A stretch of 45,000 nucleotides of DNA from positions 127,501-172,500 of the forward strand of contig SEYY01000141.1 of the NCBI GenBank assembly GCA_009176605.1. Direction: 5' to 3'. This DNA comes from Armadillidium nasatum (Eukaryota > Arthropoda > Malacostraca > Isopoda > Armadillidiidae). The notes under the pieces were generated by a model that did no database searches, had not been told where the DNA came from, and worked only from the letters and a program-made list of their open reading frames with translations. Shown piece after piece: positions 1 to 44,274 of the stretch. Every line of letters starts with the position of its first letter. The first letter of the stretch is position 1. Position numbers and translations under genes: made by a program.

Positions 1-6333
<6,333 letters not shown>

Positions 6334-6500
6334 TATTTGCGAATAAAACAAACTTATGACAACAAAATAATAATAAAAAAAAAACTAGAATATCACAGGA
6401 TCACAGCTTTATACCAAAGCACAAACGACACAAACACGATTGAACTTCAATTACTCTTCAGCGTTCACCTCGTGAGTAGGGATGCCGAAAGAGTACCGAT
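6334..6500 (-). promoter_or_regulatory. Mi-2 5' leader / promoter region (approximate)
   Basis: About 150 bp upstream of the Mi-2 ATG, before the first repeat. No TATA box or initiator can be assigned with confidence; the boundary is set by the repeat that starts near 6478. Confidence 0.3.
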
Positions 6501-6650
6501 ATATATCGATATTGATATTTTTTTTACGATAGTATCATAGACTATGGATAGTAAGGAAAAAATTTCGATGATATTTTTAAAGCCAATATATCGATATTTT
6601 ATCCTCAGTATCGAATCAACGATATATATTTTTTTTACTTCTAGAAATTT
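6478..6650. repeat. ATCGAT-rich dispersed repeat, copy 1
   Basis: Similar in order and wording to 7800-7945: both have ATATATCGATAT, ACGATAGTATC, AATTTCGATGATATTTTTAA, TCGATATTTTATCCTCAG and ATCGAATCAACGATATATA. Many short palindromes (ATCGAT, ATATCGATAT) and a TAGGGATG-like start suggest an end of a hAT-like element. No transposase is seen. Confidence 0.7.
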
Positions 6651-6734
6651 CAAGTAGCTTTCTGCTCATTTATAAAGAAAATTTTCATGTGCGTGCATTT
6701 TGGATGATGATGACTTTTTGTTTGATTCAGTAGA

Positions 6735-6870
6735 ATAATATATCGGTTCCTTTACGTAGCTCCTATACCTACCTTGGACTAATATGTGATGCTCCCACCT
6801 TAACGTGGAAAAAGCACATTAATCACCTAGCTTGCTCAAGACTGCCTCAAACGTTCTGTCCTACTGAAGG
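6735..6870 (+). mobile_element. Small LINE reverse-transcriptase scrap
   Basis: The plus-strand frame reads YTYLGLICDAPTLTWKKHIN, which resembles the YLGLxFDxxLTWKxHI segment found C-terminal of the RT domain in jockey-like elements. Only ~45 residues are recognisable. Confidence 0.5.
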
Positions 6871-7799
6871 GATGGCGCGTGACGTAGTTACAGGTTTGTG
6901 CAACCACAACTATTTGCAATTAGACAGTGTGCAACTGTTATTTATTATTTTTTAGGTCTTAATTTTTTAATAGGATTAAATATTTAATAAATTACATTTT
7001 CTTACAATAACACTTTAATGAAGCGTTATTTAATGTAAAAAAAATAATAAATAATAAAAAAAAACGACATACAATTTTGATTAGTTATTCCAAACGAAGA
7101 AAATACTGTGTGGTTGAATTTTTTTTGCAAACGCTTCCTTTAATATAATGGAAGAGATAATTGTGTGTGAACACTTGCAGTTCGAGCGTTTCTATTAGTA
7201 CAATGTGGTTGCAAATGAAATGCAACCGACCGTAAAACCTTCGTTTATAGTGCAAGAAACGTTTTGAAAGAAATTTTAAGAAAAGTATATATATTTCAAT
7301 TTTTATTTTATATAGCTTAGAATATTTTTATATTTATTATTATTATTATACTTATACTTAAAAATAATAATAATAATAATAATAACTATTATATTATTAT
7401 TATTATTATTATATAAATAAGTTTTCATTGTACAAAGGTTCTTCAATATTTTCGAGCAAAATGTTTCTTCCTGGGCATAATATACACCCAATCCGACAAA
7501 ATTTTAAAAGTTAATTTTTTCTACATTAGATATTCATTATTTCTCATGCCCTTCAATCTCAGTATTGCTACCCACACGTGCTACTATATACCAAACTTTG
7601 ATTGAATATACATGTTTTTAAGAATACTTTGAATAAACCCCTTCAAAAAGGGCTTGGAATCCTGTGTACAAGATGTCAGGCAAATTTGTTCCTTCTCACA
7701 TTTCCCCTCGCCGTTAATGGACAACAACTACTGGATGATTTTAAGCAAATCTGAACTCTTAATTCTCATTTTCACAAGTATTTACCGTGGTATTCAGTA
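6871..7799. other. Intergenic, no gene
   Basis: AT-rich. It contains a microsatellite cluster at 7330-7412 built of TTA/TAT, AAT and again TAT units that can fold on itself. No coding signal in either strand. Confidence 0.5.
7330..7412. repeat. (TAT)n / (AAT)n compound microsatellite
   Basis: TAT units, then AAT units, then TAT units in ~80 bp; complementary halves could form a hairpin. Confidence 0.85.
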
Positions 7800-7945
7800 G
7801 TGATGTCAAAAAAGTTACGATATATATCGATATCGATATTTTTTACGATAGTATCGAAAAAATTTCGATGATATTTTTAATGTCGATAAATCGATATTTT
7901 ATCCTCAGCATCGAATCAACGATATATATATTTTTTTTGGTTTTC
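7800..7945. repeat. ATCGAT-rich dispersed repeat, copy 2
   Basis: Second copy of the 6478-6650 repeat, same orientation, about 1.3 kb away. It ends directly before the CR1 tail at 7965. Confidence 0.7.
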
Positions 7946-7964
7946 CTATTTTTGTACAGAAGTA

Positions 7965-7991
7965 AGGAACATAGGAACATAGGAACATAGG
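7965..7991 (-). repeat. CR1 tail of eight-base tandem units
   Basis: Three units of GGAACATA (TATGTTCC on the element strand), comparable to the 8-bp tails of vertebrate CR1 elements. Confidence 0.88.
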
Positions 7992-8272
7992 AAAAATAGA
8001 GACAGTTAGAAGCCACAAGGGCCTATCGAGACTGTGTCCCAGTCCAAACAAATATTGACTATCAATACTAATACATGCACAAAGACTAGGTCTGTCCTAT
8101 CCCTAGTTATCAGTTTACTCATGCAAAGATAAAAATAACACCAAGGCCAGTTTTACATGCAATATTCAATGAACCATCACCCACTACAAAAAAATAAACT
8201 GCCAATTAGGCTTGGTCATAGGTTGATCTAAAAATACAAATATACCCACCAATTTGGCTTAGTCAAGTTATT

Positions 8273-8536
8273 CTATATAATACCTAAACCATCCATATAT
8301 CTATCTAGCCCCTTTTTAAATTTGACAAGAGAATCACAGTCAACAATCTCTTGTGGCAAGTCATTCCAAAAATTAACAACTCTATTACTGAAAGAGTATT
8401 TTCTTAGATCGAGATGGCATGACTTCTTTTTAATTTTCTTATCATGTCCTCTAGTTACTCTTCCATGGTCCACTATAAAGTATTTTTCAATCTCTGTATT
8501 ACTGTTGGATGCTAATATTTTGTAAACTTGTATCAT
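8273..8536 (-). pseudogene. CR1 ORF2 last domain
   Basis: Reads MIQVYKILASNSNTEIEKYF and then RKYSFSNRVVNFWNDLPQEI, the conserved final segment of CR1 ORF2. Its stop lies at 8273, followed by ~290 bp of 3' UTR. Confidence 0.88.
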
Positions 8537-8559
8537 ATCCTCCTCTGAGAAACCTCCTT

Positions 8560-8979
8560 TCAGCTGAGAACATTCCTAAGCTCTTTCAACCTCTCTTCAT
8601 AGCTCTTATTTTCAAAGCCAGAAATCATCCTTGTTGCTCTACGTTGTACTCTCTCCAGCATATCTATGTCTTTTCTTAAATGAGGAGCCCAAACCTGTGC
8701 ACAATACTCTAATGCTGGCCTAACATAGCTATTATATAGTTTGCTTATAACCTCTTTGCTCTTGTAAACTACATTGCGATTAATTATACCTAACATCTTA
8801 TTTGCTCTATTCCTTGCTTCCAAACATTGATCACCCACCTTCAGATTACTGCTAATAATCACACCTAAATCCTTTTCTTGGTCCACAGTCTCAAGCCACT
8901 CCCCATTCATTTCATAATTAAATCTTTCATTTGAGTAACCTACATGAAGAACTTTACATTTTTTACTATTAAAGTTCAT
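8560..8979 (-). pseudogene. CR1 RT C-terminal (thumb) part
   Basis: Contains MNFNSKKCKVLHVGY, DLGVIISSNLKV and YVRPALEYCAQVWAPHLRKD, typical of CR1/L2 RT C-termini. It ends in a frameshift near 8560. Confidence 0.88.
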
Positions 8980-9016
8980 TTGCCACCTCTCTGCCCAACC
9001 AAGAAGTCTATCTAGA

Positions 9017-9901
9017 TCACCTTTGAAGCTTTATGCATCCATCATTATTCCTTACTGAGGTAACCACTTTGGTATCATCAGCAAACTTAGAAACCTTACA
9101 TTTAAGGCCTTTGTCTAAATCATTTATATAAATAAGAAACAAAAGTGGTCCCAGCACAGAACCCTGTGGGACCCCACTCTTCACCGTTTCCCATAATGAC
9201 TTATTACCATTAAGTAATACACACTGCCTTCTGTTCTTTAACCACTCTTTAATCCAATTGTGTACCATACCATTTATACCACACTGTGACAACTTTTGCA
9301 TCAACCTAACATGGGGTACCTTATCAAAAGCTTTGCTAAAGTCTAAATATATAACATCAACTGGATCACCCCTGTCTATACATTCAGTAATATATTCCAT
9401 AAATTCTAGTAGATTTGTCTGACATGATCTACCCTTTCTAAAGCCATGCTGGGAGTTATATAGTATCTTGTTATCATCTAAATGCTTCTCTATATGACTT
9501 TTCAGTAACTTTTCCAAAATTTTCACGACAAGAGATGTTAAACTAACTGGCCTATAGTTCCCTAAATCTTCCTTACTACCTTTTTTAAAAATGGGCACCA
9601 CATATGCCGTTTTCCAGTCTTCAGGTACCTCTCCAAAAGCAATAGATCGCTTAAAAATCAAATACAGTGCCTTTGCAATACTGCTACTCCCCTCTTTTAG
9701 AATTCTACCATATACACCATCTGGACCCGCTGCCTTATTTGGGTCAATATGTTCTAGTAAAGATTTAATTTCATTTAACTCAATTTCAAATGCTGCACAC
9801 CTATTCATTACATGTATACTAGAACTATTAGTCTCTAAACTGCTATCCAACCTTTCCTCAGTAAACACTGATGCAAAATAAGCGTTGAAAATATTAACCA
9901 A
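9017..9901 (-). pseudogene. CR1 reverse transcriptase core
   Basis: Contains NKAAGPDGVYGRILKEG, FKKGSKEDLGNYRPVSLTS, YLDFSKAFDKVPH, GVPQGSVLGPLLFLIYINDL and KFADDTKVV. FADD holds the catalytic aspartates. The frame closes at 9017 by a frameshift and resumes in 8979-8560. Confidence 0.93.
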
Positions 9902-9971
9902 TTCCTTATCTGAACTTACTAAATTTCCATCAATTTTAATTGGGCCAATTTTCTTATCCTTGCTTTTAAAT

Positions 9972-10646
9972 TTATAAAAAACTAAAAAACTTTTTCAGGT
10001 CTTTATTACTGTTTCTTGCCAAATTAATTTCTGCCATTCTCTTTGCTCTTCTTATTGACTGGTTAAGTTCATTCCTAATTCTCTTATAATGTTCCAAATC
10101 TTCCACCCTGCTCCTACCTTTGAATATTTTAAAACATCTACGCTTTTCACTGATTTTCTCTTTTATCTCTCTACTCCACCAATTAGGTTTTCTATTTGCC
10201 ACCCTAATGGATTTATCTTTAAAACACACAGACTGAATGGAAGACAATATTTCCTTGAAGTATTCCCACATGATGAAACAATTCTGACCATCAAACTCCT
10301 TATCCCAGTCAATTTCATTGAGCATTGCTCGGAATTTGCTAAAATCTCCGTTTCTGAAATCTAATATCTTTTCCCTATTGACTTGCAATTTGGGCCCAGA
10401 CCTCATATTCCAGTTAAATCTAATAATATAATGATCACTAGCTCCTAAAGTCTCCCCAACTTCGATATCATTCACCATATTCTCATCATTTGTTAATATT
10501 AAATCTAACAATGCCGCATGCCTTGTCGGTTCTTGAACCATCTGACTCAAAAAGTTGTATAGAATACAATTTACAAATACTGAACTTCTATTAACCATAC
10601 TACTCAAAGTATTCCACTCAATGTCTGGAAAATTAAAATCACCCAT
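9972..10646 (-). pseudogene. CR1 endonuclease C-terminal part and linker
   Basis: Starts at MGDFNFPDIEWNTL (catalytic GDFN), then LLDLILTND and LGASDHYIIRF (catalytic SDH). A Lys/Arg-rich linker follows, ending at a frameshift near 9972 in an A/T homopolymer. Confidence 0.88.
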
Positions 10647-10765
10647 AATGACTACCCCTTTTACATTATTTTCACACGCTACCTTTGATTTCCTTCACCA
10701 TTTCTTCATCTAATACTTGACTCTGATCAGGAGCTCTATAAAATGCTCCTATCCTGTATGATTTA

Positions 10766-11236
10766 TTATACATAAGAATATCTACCCACAGAGATTCCAC
10801 ATCCTGGTTTTGTTTTAATGTCAGCTTTTAACACCGATTCAATATTGCTTTTAACATAGAGTGCTACACCTCCACCATTCCTTCCTCTACGTTGGTATAG
10901 GTAAAATGAGTATCCTTCTATTTCATATTCCTGTAGGGAATCTCCGTAAAATGCCTCATTAACCCATGCTTCAGTAATGCAAATAATGTCAAGATTCTCC
11001 TTTATGATGTAACTAGTCAACTCATCTTTTTTGTTTCTAAGGCTCTGAGCATTTGTGTAAAAACATTTCATACTAAACATGTCCTTATATGTATCCTTTC
11101 CATCTTGATTTCTAGTAATGTCTCCATTTTTATTAATCGGCCTATATTGTAAAGCACCTTTATTTTTATTCATACCACCATCAATATTACAATCCCCATC
11201 GCCACAACTAGCAGAGCGAATAATATGCCCAGTCAA
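10766..11236 (-). pseudogene. CR1 endonuclease, N-terminal part
   Basis: Contains KCFYTNAQSLRNKKDELT and ICITEAWVNE, then GRNGGGVALYVK: the conserved N-terminal AP-endonuclease-like motifs (N, E and the GGG loop). It is cut by a frameshift near 10766. Confidence 0.88.
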
Positions 11237-11288
11237 TGAACAAGGCTAGTCAATGAACAGTTGTTTCGTTATTCGGAGTAAAAGTATC

Positions 11289-11297
11289 AGTTTTTTT

Positions 11298-11379
<82 letters not shown>
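11289..11379. repeat. Poly-T run (~90 nt)
   Basis: Nearly uninterrupted T, with one C near its left end; it borders the 5' side of the CR1 copy. Confidence 0.95.
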
Positions 11380-11489
11380 CTTCATATTTTCAATATAGTG
11401 AAAAATAGAGAGGTTCGTTGCCAGATCGAATTACCAAAATGATAAATACAGGTTATATTGATATTTTTACATCTAACATTTTTTCAAAC

Positions 11490-11770
11490 TTTACCTTGGG
11501 GTCTTACCAAAGTAAACCTGTTGATTTACTGAATTTAAAAAATATTTTTAAAAATTTTGGTGCATTTTTTAAAAACGGAAATTTCTTAGTTAAAAATGCA
11601 TATAATCATTAAGTGAATGTTGGCTATTTACTTCTTCCTTATAATTAAATAAATCTCAATTAAAATATAAATTTTCTTAACCAAAAATTTCAATGCTTTT
11701 GACCTCTTTACAGATTTTAAGCAATCCCGGACAGAACCCTGACCCCGTCAAAATTCCAGCCCCACCCAAT
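11490..11770 (-). repeat. Terminal region of a hAT-like family, copy A
   Basis: Its reverse complement matches 27701-27990 (shared words GGTCAAAAGCA, TTAATTGAGAT, TAGCCAA-ATTCAC, CAACAGGTTTACTT), and it also resembles 19975-20148. The G/C-rich edge (GACGGGGTCAGGG) is the element end. Confidence 0.65.
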
Positions 11771-12779
11771 TCCACCACCCATCAAATTGGTCACCTAATA
11801 CTTCTAAATTTATTTCAAAATTAAAAGTATGTGTGGCTTTTGTATACGAAAATTAGTCAAATAAAGTAAATACAAATTTCATTATCATTAAATTTAAATA
11901 ATTTTCAAAATGTTTTTTCAGAGTTTAAATTACAACTATAAAGTGACCAAAACTGAAATGAAAGTATATACATTAAATGACCAAAAAATCTACTCTTAAG
12001 TTTAAGGGACTATAAGTGTCAAATTTATATGAAATTAAAATTAATTTATTTAAATGGAGCATTATTTATTTCAAAGCTGAAACTAGTTATGATATAAATC
12101 AGAAAAATTAGCATATTTTGTAAGTTTTAATCATTTTATGTTCAAAATAGAATAAAATATTGACAGTTTAAGTTACTTCAAGTAAATTTGAAAATTCAAT
12201 AAAATCTGTCGAAGTATTTTCTATTTACTATTTAACTCAATAAGTTACCAAATATTTTCCAAACTTAAATCACTCGTGGTTCAGTTAAAAGATGTTTCTA
12301 TCATATAGTGTAAGAACTATTTAAATTATTCTAAACTCCAGCTTATATGACTAAGAATCAAAATAAATCCTAAAATTCTTTTCCACACAAGTATAAATCA
12401 TAAATTGTTATATCTTTTAATAACTATCCAGTCAAATTACGATTCCAAAATCATATGTGTAAGTTGGTATTTAAAATTATCAATTAAATTATTAAGTTAT
12501 ATTAAACTATAAGGCTTTACAAAATATTTTTAATAACTTTTTAAACAGTAACAACTAATATTTTAATCAAAATGTTTTCGTAAAATATCATTAATTTTTA
12601 AATACCAAATTAATAAATTATTTCACAATGTAACTCGTAGGTTATACTGAAGTAAATGGTTCATAATATTATCTAAATAAATATTCAATAATTTCAGAAT
12701 TATCAAAACCTTCAGTTTAAGATTTATTCTAAGTCTAATCTATTTCCAATCCTCAGTATTCACAAACAATATATCAAAA
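11771..12779. other. Intergenic AT-rich stretch, no gene
   Basis: No coding frame, RNA gene or clear repeat could be recognised. Confidence 0.45.
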
Positions 12780-13190
12780 ATTTATGTACTCATCTGAGTT
12801 CTTTTCTGCGTTACATCAAGAAGACCTTTGTCAGTGGTAATTTAATTTACTCAAATGAGTTCTTTACTTAATCATATCAGATGTAATATCGAAGTTAATT
12901 TAAATTACAAGAGTTCTGTTTTCGTAATAACGAGCAAGATTTTATCAAACTTAAGTCATTCAAAAGAGTTCTGTCCAAAGTTAATGAAATTTACTCAAAA
13001 GAGCTCTGTACAAAATTACTTAAATTTTCTCAAAAGAGTTCTATTTACAATTAATTTAAATCATTCAAAAGAGTTCTGTTCAAAGTTAGTTTAATTTACT
13101 CAAAGAGTTCTGTTCAAAGTTACTTAAATTTGCTCAAAAAGAGTTCTGTTCAAACTTACTCAAAAGAGTTTGTTCACAATTAATTCAATT
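12780..13190. repeat. Degenerate tandem repeat, unit ~41 bp
   Basis: About eight to ten copies of a unit like TTACTCAAAAGAGTTCTGTT plus CAAAGTTAATTTAAA with base changes and small indels. A pair of related ~100-bp blocks (TATAACTTGT..GTATC..AGC.TAAAACT) follows at 13215-13325. Confidence 0.8.
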
Positions 13191-13329
13191 CACTGAACTA
13201 GATTCAGTGTACATATAACTTGTTCGTATCAAAGCGTAAAACTCAAACCTTATGACAACGTTATAATGTCAGAGTACAAACTAGACTCAACTTATAACTT
13301 GTCAGTATCGGAGCATAAAACTAACTGAC

Positions 13330-14063
13330 CCGCCTGTTCTTAAAATTTCTGTACTGAATGCTGGCAACCATAGAAAGTTGTTATTTCTGTACCTTTATTA
13401 GTACCAAAAGTATGTTTTGTACCATTTTCCCTTTTATTTGTACAAAATCCCTGTTTTCCCTTGATCTTCTAGCAACACTTCTAGACTATTCTCTTTGTTT
13501 TTATTTTAAAATTTCAGCTGGCATTTACATGTTGACTATTCTTGAGTTTTATTTCTTATTTCTTGTATTTTTTATATTTCTTGAAATTTTTTGTCTTTTT
13601 ATGTACTTTTTCAAATTCTGCAACAAAATATACTTAATCTTCATTCATTTCTTTCATTCAATTTATCCATCTTTCACGATTTCTTGGGTGTTTTACTTTT
13701 TAGACCTATTTTTTGTTTTACTTTAATTTTGACTTTTCTTCTGTTTCTGATTTCTTTTACTTATTTCATTTATTATTGACACTCTTGCTGTTATTGATTT
13801 TCTTGTCCATCTCTTCTATACTTTTACTATTTTTCTTCTTGTTGGTTCTTTGCTCTAGGACCAAGACTTGGAATTTTGTTTGGCTGTTCAAGATTTTTAT
13901 GTTTTTTCTACCTCTGTTTGTGCATAGTTTTAAAGTCTTCAAAATTATATTTCTTTTATCACCACCATCATAATACAAACTTCTGTCATATTTCCATATC
14001 AGAACTAAGGTGGCTTCTACCACACTTATACCCAAATATTACAGATATTGTTTACAGATTTTG
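13330..14063. other. T-rich intergenic stretch upstream of SMC6
   Basis: Long pyrimidine-rich sequence; short open frames here are Phe/Leu-rich products of composition. It may include the SMC6 promoter, but no core element is recognisable. Confidence 0.4.
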
Positions 14064-14186
<123 letters not shown>

Positions 14187-14352
14187 TTATTATTATTATT
14201 ATTTTATTTTTTTTAATTTTACAGTCTGTCTTTTTACCCTAGAGTATGTACTATATGTGTGTTAATTCTTAAACTAGTTTATTTTATTTTTAAAGTTAAA
14301 ACTAAAAATTGTTTCTCATTCCTTAATTGTAATAGATTTTCAACTCAGCAGG

Positions 14353-14367
14353 ATGCAAAAATTTTAA
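14353..14367 (+). other. Four-codon upstream ORF in the SMC6 leader
   Basis: ATGCAAAAATTTTAA lies 27 bases before the SMC6 start codon. A possible leader splice acceptor (TAATAG) ends at 14335, so the uORF would be inside the mature leader. Any effect on translation is inferred. Confidence 0.35.
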
Positions 14368-14393
14368 TAACTCATAAAAATATAAATTTCAAA

Positions 14394-40311
<25,918 letters not shown>

Positions 40312-40351
40312 GTAAGAATTTTTTTGTTTTTTGTTTTTTATGAACATTTTT

Positions 40352-40491
<140 letters not shown>

Positions 40492-40718
40492 GACCGGATA
40501 GTAATTTTTTACTATCCGCGGATGCGGATGCGGATATTCAATTGCGGATATCCGCATATATGCGGATGCGGATAGTTTAATTTTTTAAAGTTTTGCCATA
40601 GATTTTTGGAATTTTAAATATAATATCCAGAATCTATGTTACCAGGGTGTGGGACGGGGACCCAACTCTTGAACACCCCACCAACCTCTTTCCCCAACCT
40701 TAACCAATTTGAAAAAGG

Positions 40719-40840
<122 letters not shown>

Positions 40841-40910
40841 CCAGTAATTCAGTATTACCTTCACACTTCACAGTTTCACATATTGAAGTTAATAATTGGT
40901 AAGTTATTTT

Positions 40911-41546
40911 TTAGAAATAAAAGCTTTTGGGCTCTTTCAGGTGAAAGTTTGGTTCGCTTTTCGTCGTAAATGAGGCCTGCTCACTGAAAAGACGCTCACT
41001 AGCAACACTAGTTGAAGGACATGATAAATAAGTCCTTGCCAGCTCAGCAAGAAAAGGGAAACTTTTGCAATTATCTCTCCACCAAACCAGTTGGTATTTA
41101 TCTGCCTCCAAACGTGGGAGTTTCAGATAATTTTCAATAATCGATATTGTATCCTTTGACACTTCTGACTGTGATTCTTCATCGCTGCTGGAAGCTAGAA
41201 GATCTTTCATTGATTTAGCAATGCTTAAGCTAACAGATTTTGTTTCTTTTGTATCTGAGAGCTTTTGCTTTTTCTTGAAAGGCGTTATTTTAGCTGTTTC
41301 TATCATCTCATCGCATAAGCATCCTAATTTGATTTTAACATTCTGAGAAACAAATGGTTTAAAAAATTTTAAGGATATAGTTGCAATTGTATAAGCATCA
41401 TCATTTTCCAGGTTTTCAAATCTGTCGTTCATCTCCTTCATTAATGTTTCAGTCATCCTTGAAACTCCCTTAGACTTAATAACATTTGTTAACACAACTT
41501 TCAATGTTGAAACAAGTGGTATCACATCTGACAAATCATGATTCAT
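40911..41546 (-). pseudogene. hAT transposase C-terminal part
   Basis: 211 codons open from 41546 to the stop at 40911. The N-terminal section (MNHDLSDVIPLVSTLKVVLT) fits the helical region before the dimerisation domain, followed by a Ser/Asp/Glu linker (ASSSDEESQSEVSKD). Residues after SERLFSEQ are less conserved and may be frameshifted. Catalytic residues are missing. Confidence 0.85.
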
Positions 41547-41596
41547 GCGGATATTGGAAAATGATGCGAATATCCGCAGTTGCGGATGCGGATATC

Positions 41597-41725
<129 letters not shown>

Positions 41726-41824
41726 CTTTCTCTTAGGGTATAGTTTTTTTTAATGAAAAATTCACATATCACAGATATTACCCTATTCGAGTATTTTTCT
41801 TGGTAGTATATACCTAGGATTCCC

Positions 41825-41895
41825 AATTGGGATCGAACCGGTGTCCTCAAGCACGTGAGTCAGTTACTACCGTTTGTGCCATGTTAGACGACTTT
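41825..41895 (-). mobile_element. tRNA-derived SINE-like sequence
   Basis: Minus strand has an A-box-like GGCACAAACGGTAG and a perfect B-box GGTTCGATCCC (plus-strand 41829-41839) ~35 bp apart. There is no good cloverleaf at the 3' side (acceptor arm lost), so a SINE head is more likely than a tRNA gene. Confidence 0.65.
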
Positions 41896-41899
41896 TGAG

Positions 41900-42558
<659 letters not shown>

Positions 42559-44270
42559 GCAAAATCTATACACCGCAACACCAAAAACTTTTCTTCGTTG
42601 AAAATGCAATAATCATTCTGATTCTTCATGCCTTTTCTGGTATTTTGCAAAAAATGTCAACTTTGCCTCTTCCTCCTTCCTTCCTCTGGTATCTTCTGAC
42701 GTCACAACAGCCATTTTACCCTCTACTAAAACTGAAATTTTCGCTCAAACTTTTACTGCTAATTCCACTTAAGACTATTCCGGAGACATTTTTTTCTTCA
42801 TTTCTGATCCCTTTGAATTTTACACTAAGAAGGCGTATGGTTCGGACGGTATTCCCCCTGAGGTTCACAAAACTTGTGCTTCTGAGTTTGAACCCTGCCT
42901 TGGTAAACTATTTCATTTCTTTCTTTCTACTTCGACCTTCCTTTCTTTCTGGAAACGTGCACTCAATCAGCCTGTTGCGAAGAAGGGGGACCCCTCTCAA
43001 CCTTGTAACTATCGTCCCTATTTCTTTAACTTCCGTTCTTTCCAAAGCTTTCGGAATCTATCCTTAACAGGAAAATTAGGAAGCATCTCAATTCTTCTAA
43101 TCTTACCTGTGATCGCCATTACGGTTTTCGTAAAGAATCCTCTACTGGTGATCTTTTCCTTCTCTTTAACTCTCGGTCTTCCGCCCTTCAGTGTTTAGGT
43201 GAATCTTTCTCTGTAGCACTGGAAATATCGAAAACCTTCGATAGAGTCTGGCACAGTGTTTTGATTTTAAAACTTTTGGAATATATCTTTCTCTCTGATT
43301 TCCTTTCTGGTCGTTCTATAGCTGCTGTTATAACTGCCACCGTTCATCCTTTAAGTCTATAAAAAGTGGTGTTCATCAGGGATCTGCCCTATTCCCAACA
43401 CTTTTTCTACTTCTCATTAATGACCTTTTCTCAATTACTTCATCTCCTATCCACTCCTATGCCGTTGCTTCCACCCTTCATTACTCTTTTCAGTTTGAAA
43501 GACGTCCTTCCGAACAGCATTTAATTAACGCAAGAAGGGTGGCCTTAGAGCAATTGACCTCTGATCTTTCTTATATTTCAAACTGGGCAGAGAAAACATG
43601 GTTGTTTTCAATGCCTCAATAACTCAATTCATCCATCTTTGCTCGACACAACCTTCCACACAACGATGATATCTTCTTTGAAAACACTCAACTCAAACCT
43701 TTATCTGTCCTTATTATCCTTAGTGTTTCTTTTTCTCGTGGTCGTTTTGAAAGGATCATATTACTTCTTTTTCTAAACAAGCTTCAAGCTTCCAAGAGGT
43801 TGGTGGTTCTGAGGCATCTTCGTAATTTTTTTACGCCACCCTATTTGTTTGATCTTTATAGGGGTGTTGTTTGCTCCAGTATGGAATATGCCCCACACAT
43901 CTGGGGTGGTTCCATTCGTACGGCTCTCCTCGAATATGTGGAGTCTATGGCTATCCGGCTTATAAATTCTTTTGCTCTCGCTAACTCTCCAGTCTCTCGC
44001 AGCCCTTCGAATTGTTGTATCACTCTATAATATCGCTATTACAACGGACACTGATCTTCAGAACTCTCCAGTTGCATACCTCCTCCAATGAGAAGGACTC
44101 GTGCTGCATGTTTTTCTAAACAGTCAAACTCTGTCAAACTTCCTGACCCCAGACCTAACGGCAGTGCTCAATCTTACAATTCTCAAATTGGTAAAATCTG
44201 TTAAAAACTCCCTTTGATTTGCACATTTTCAAACACCGTGCACCTGGACATGAAGTAGAAACACAAGACG
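42559..44270 (+). mobile_element. Jockey-like LINE copy (linker, RT, C-terminus)
   Basis: Collinear degraded frames: FTLRRRMV-like overlap of the LNxKKAYGSDGIPPEV segment, VLSKAFGIYP, HYGFRKESSTGDLF-like, ISKTFDRVWHS-like, GVHQGSALFPTLFLLLINDL-like, SSPIHSYAVAS-like (YADD changed), KRLVVLRHLRNFFTPPYLFD and LYRGVVCSSMEYAPHIWGGS. The 5' edge is a (TA)n tract; the 3' end is replaced by a minus-strand copy at ~44275. Confidence 0.85.
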
Positions 44271-44274
44271 AAAT

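Larger units (their letters stand above)
7965..11236 (-). mobile_element. CR1-clade non-LTR retrotransposon, near complete, frameshifted
   Basis: One minus-strand ORF2 broken into about five frames: endonuclease (11236-10766, 10646-9972), reverse transcriptase (9901-9017), RT C-terminal part (8979-8560) and the last domain (8536-8273, ending at a stop). The 3' UTR ends at 7965-7991 in tandem eight-base units (GGAACATA on the plus strand), the tail type that defines CR1 elements. The GDFN and SDH endonuclease motifs and the FADD polymerase motif are intact, but at least four frameshifts make it a pseudogene. ORF1 is not visible; upstream lies a ~90-bp T-run (A-run on the element strand). Autonomous activity of this copy is not expected. 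Confidence 0.92.

Noticed and set aside
9591-10364. Plus-strand frames over the CR1 element
   Set aside because: Antisense shadows of the reverse transcriptase and endonuclease.
13358-13973. Phe/Leu-rich frames resembling membrane proteins
   Set aside because: Composition effect of T-rich DNA; several overlapping frames look alike and none shows a motif or splice-site support.
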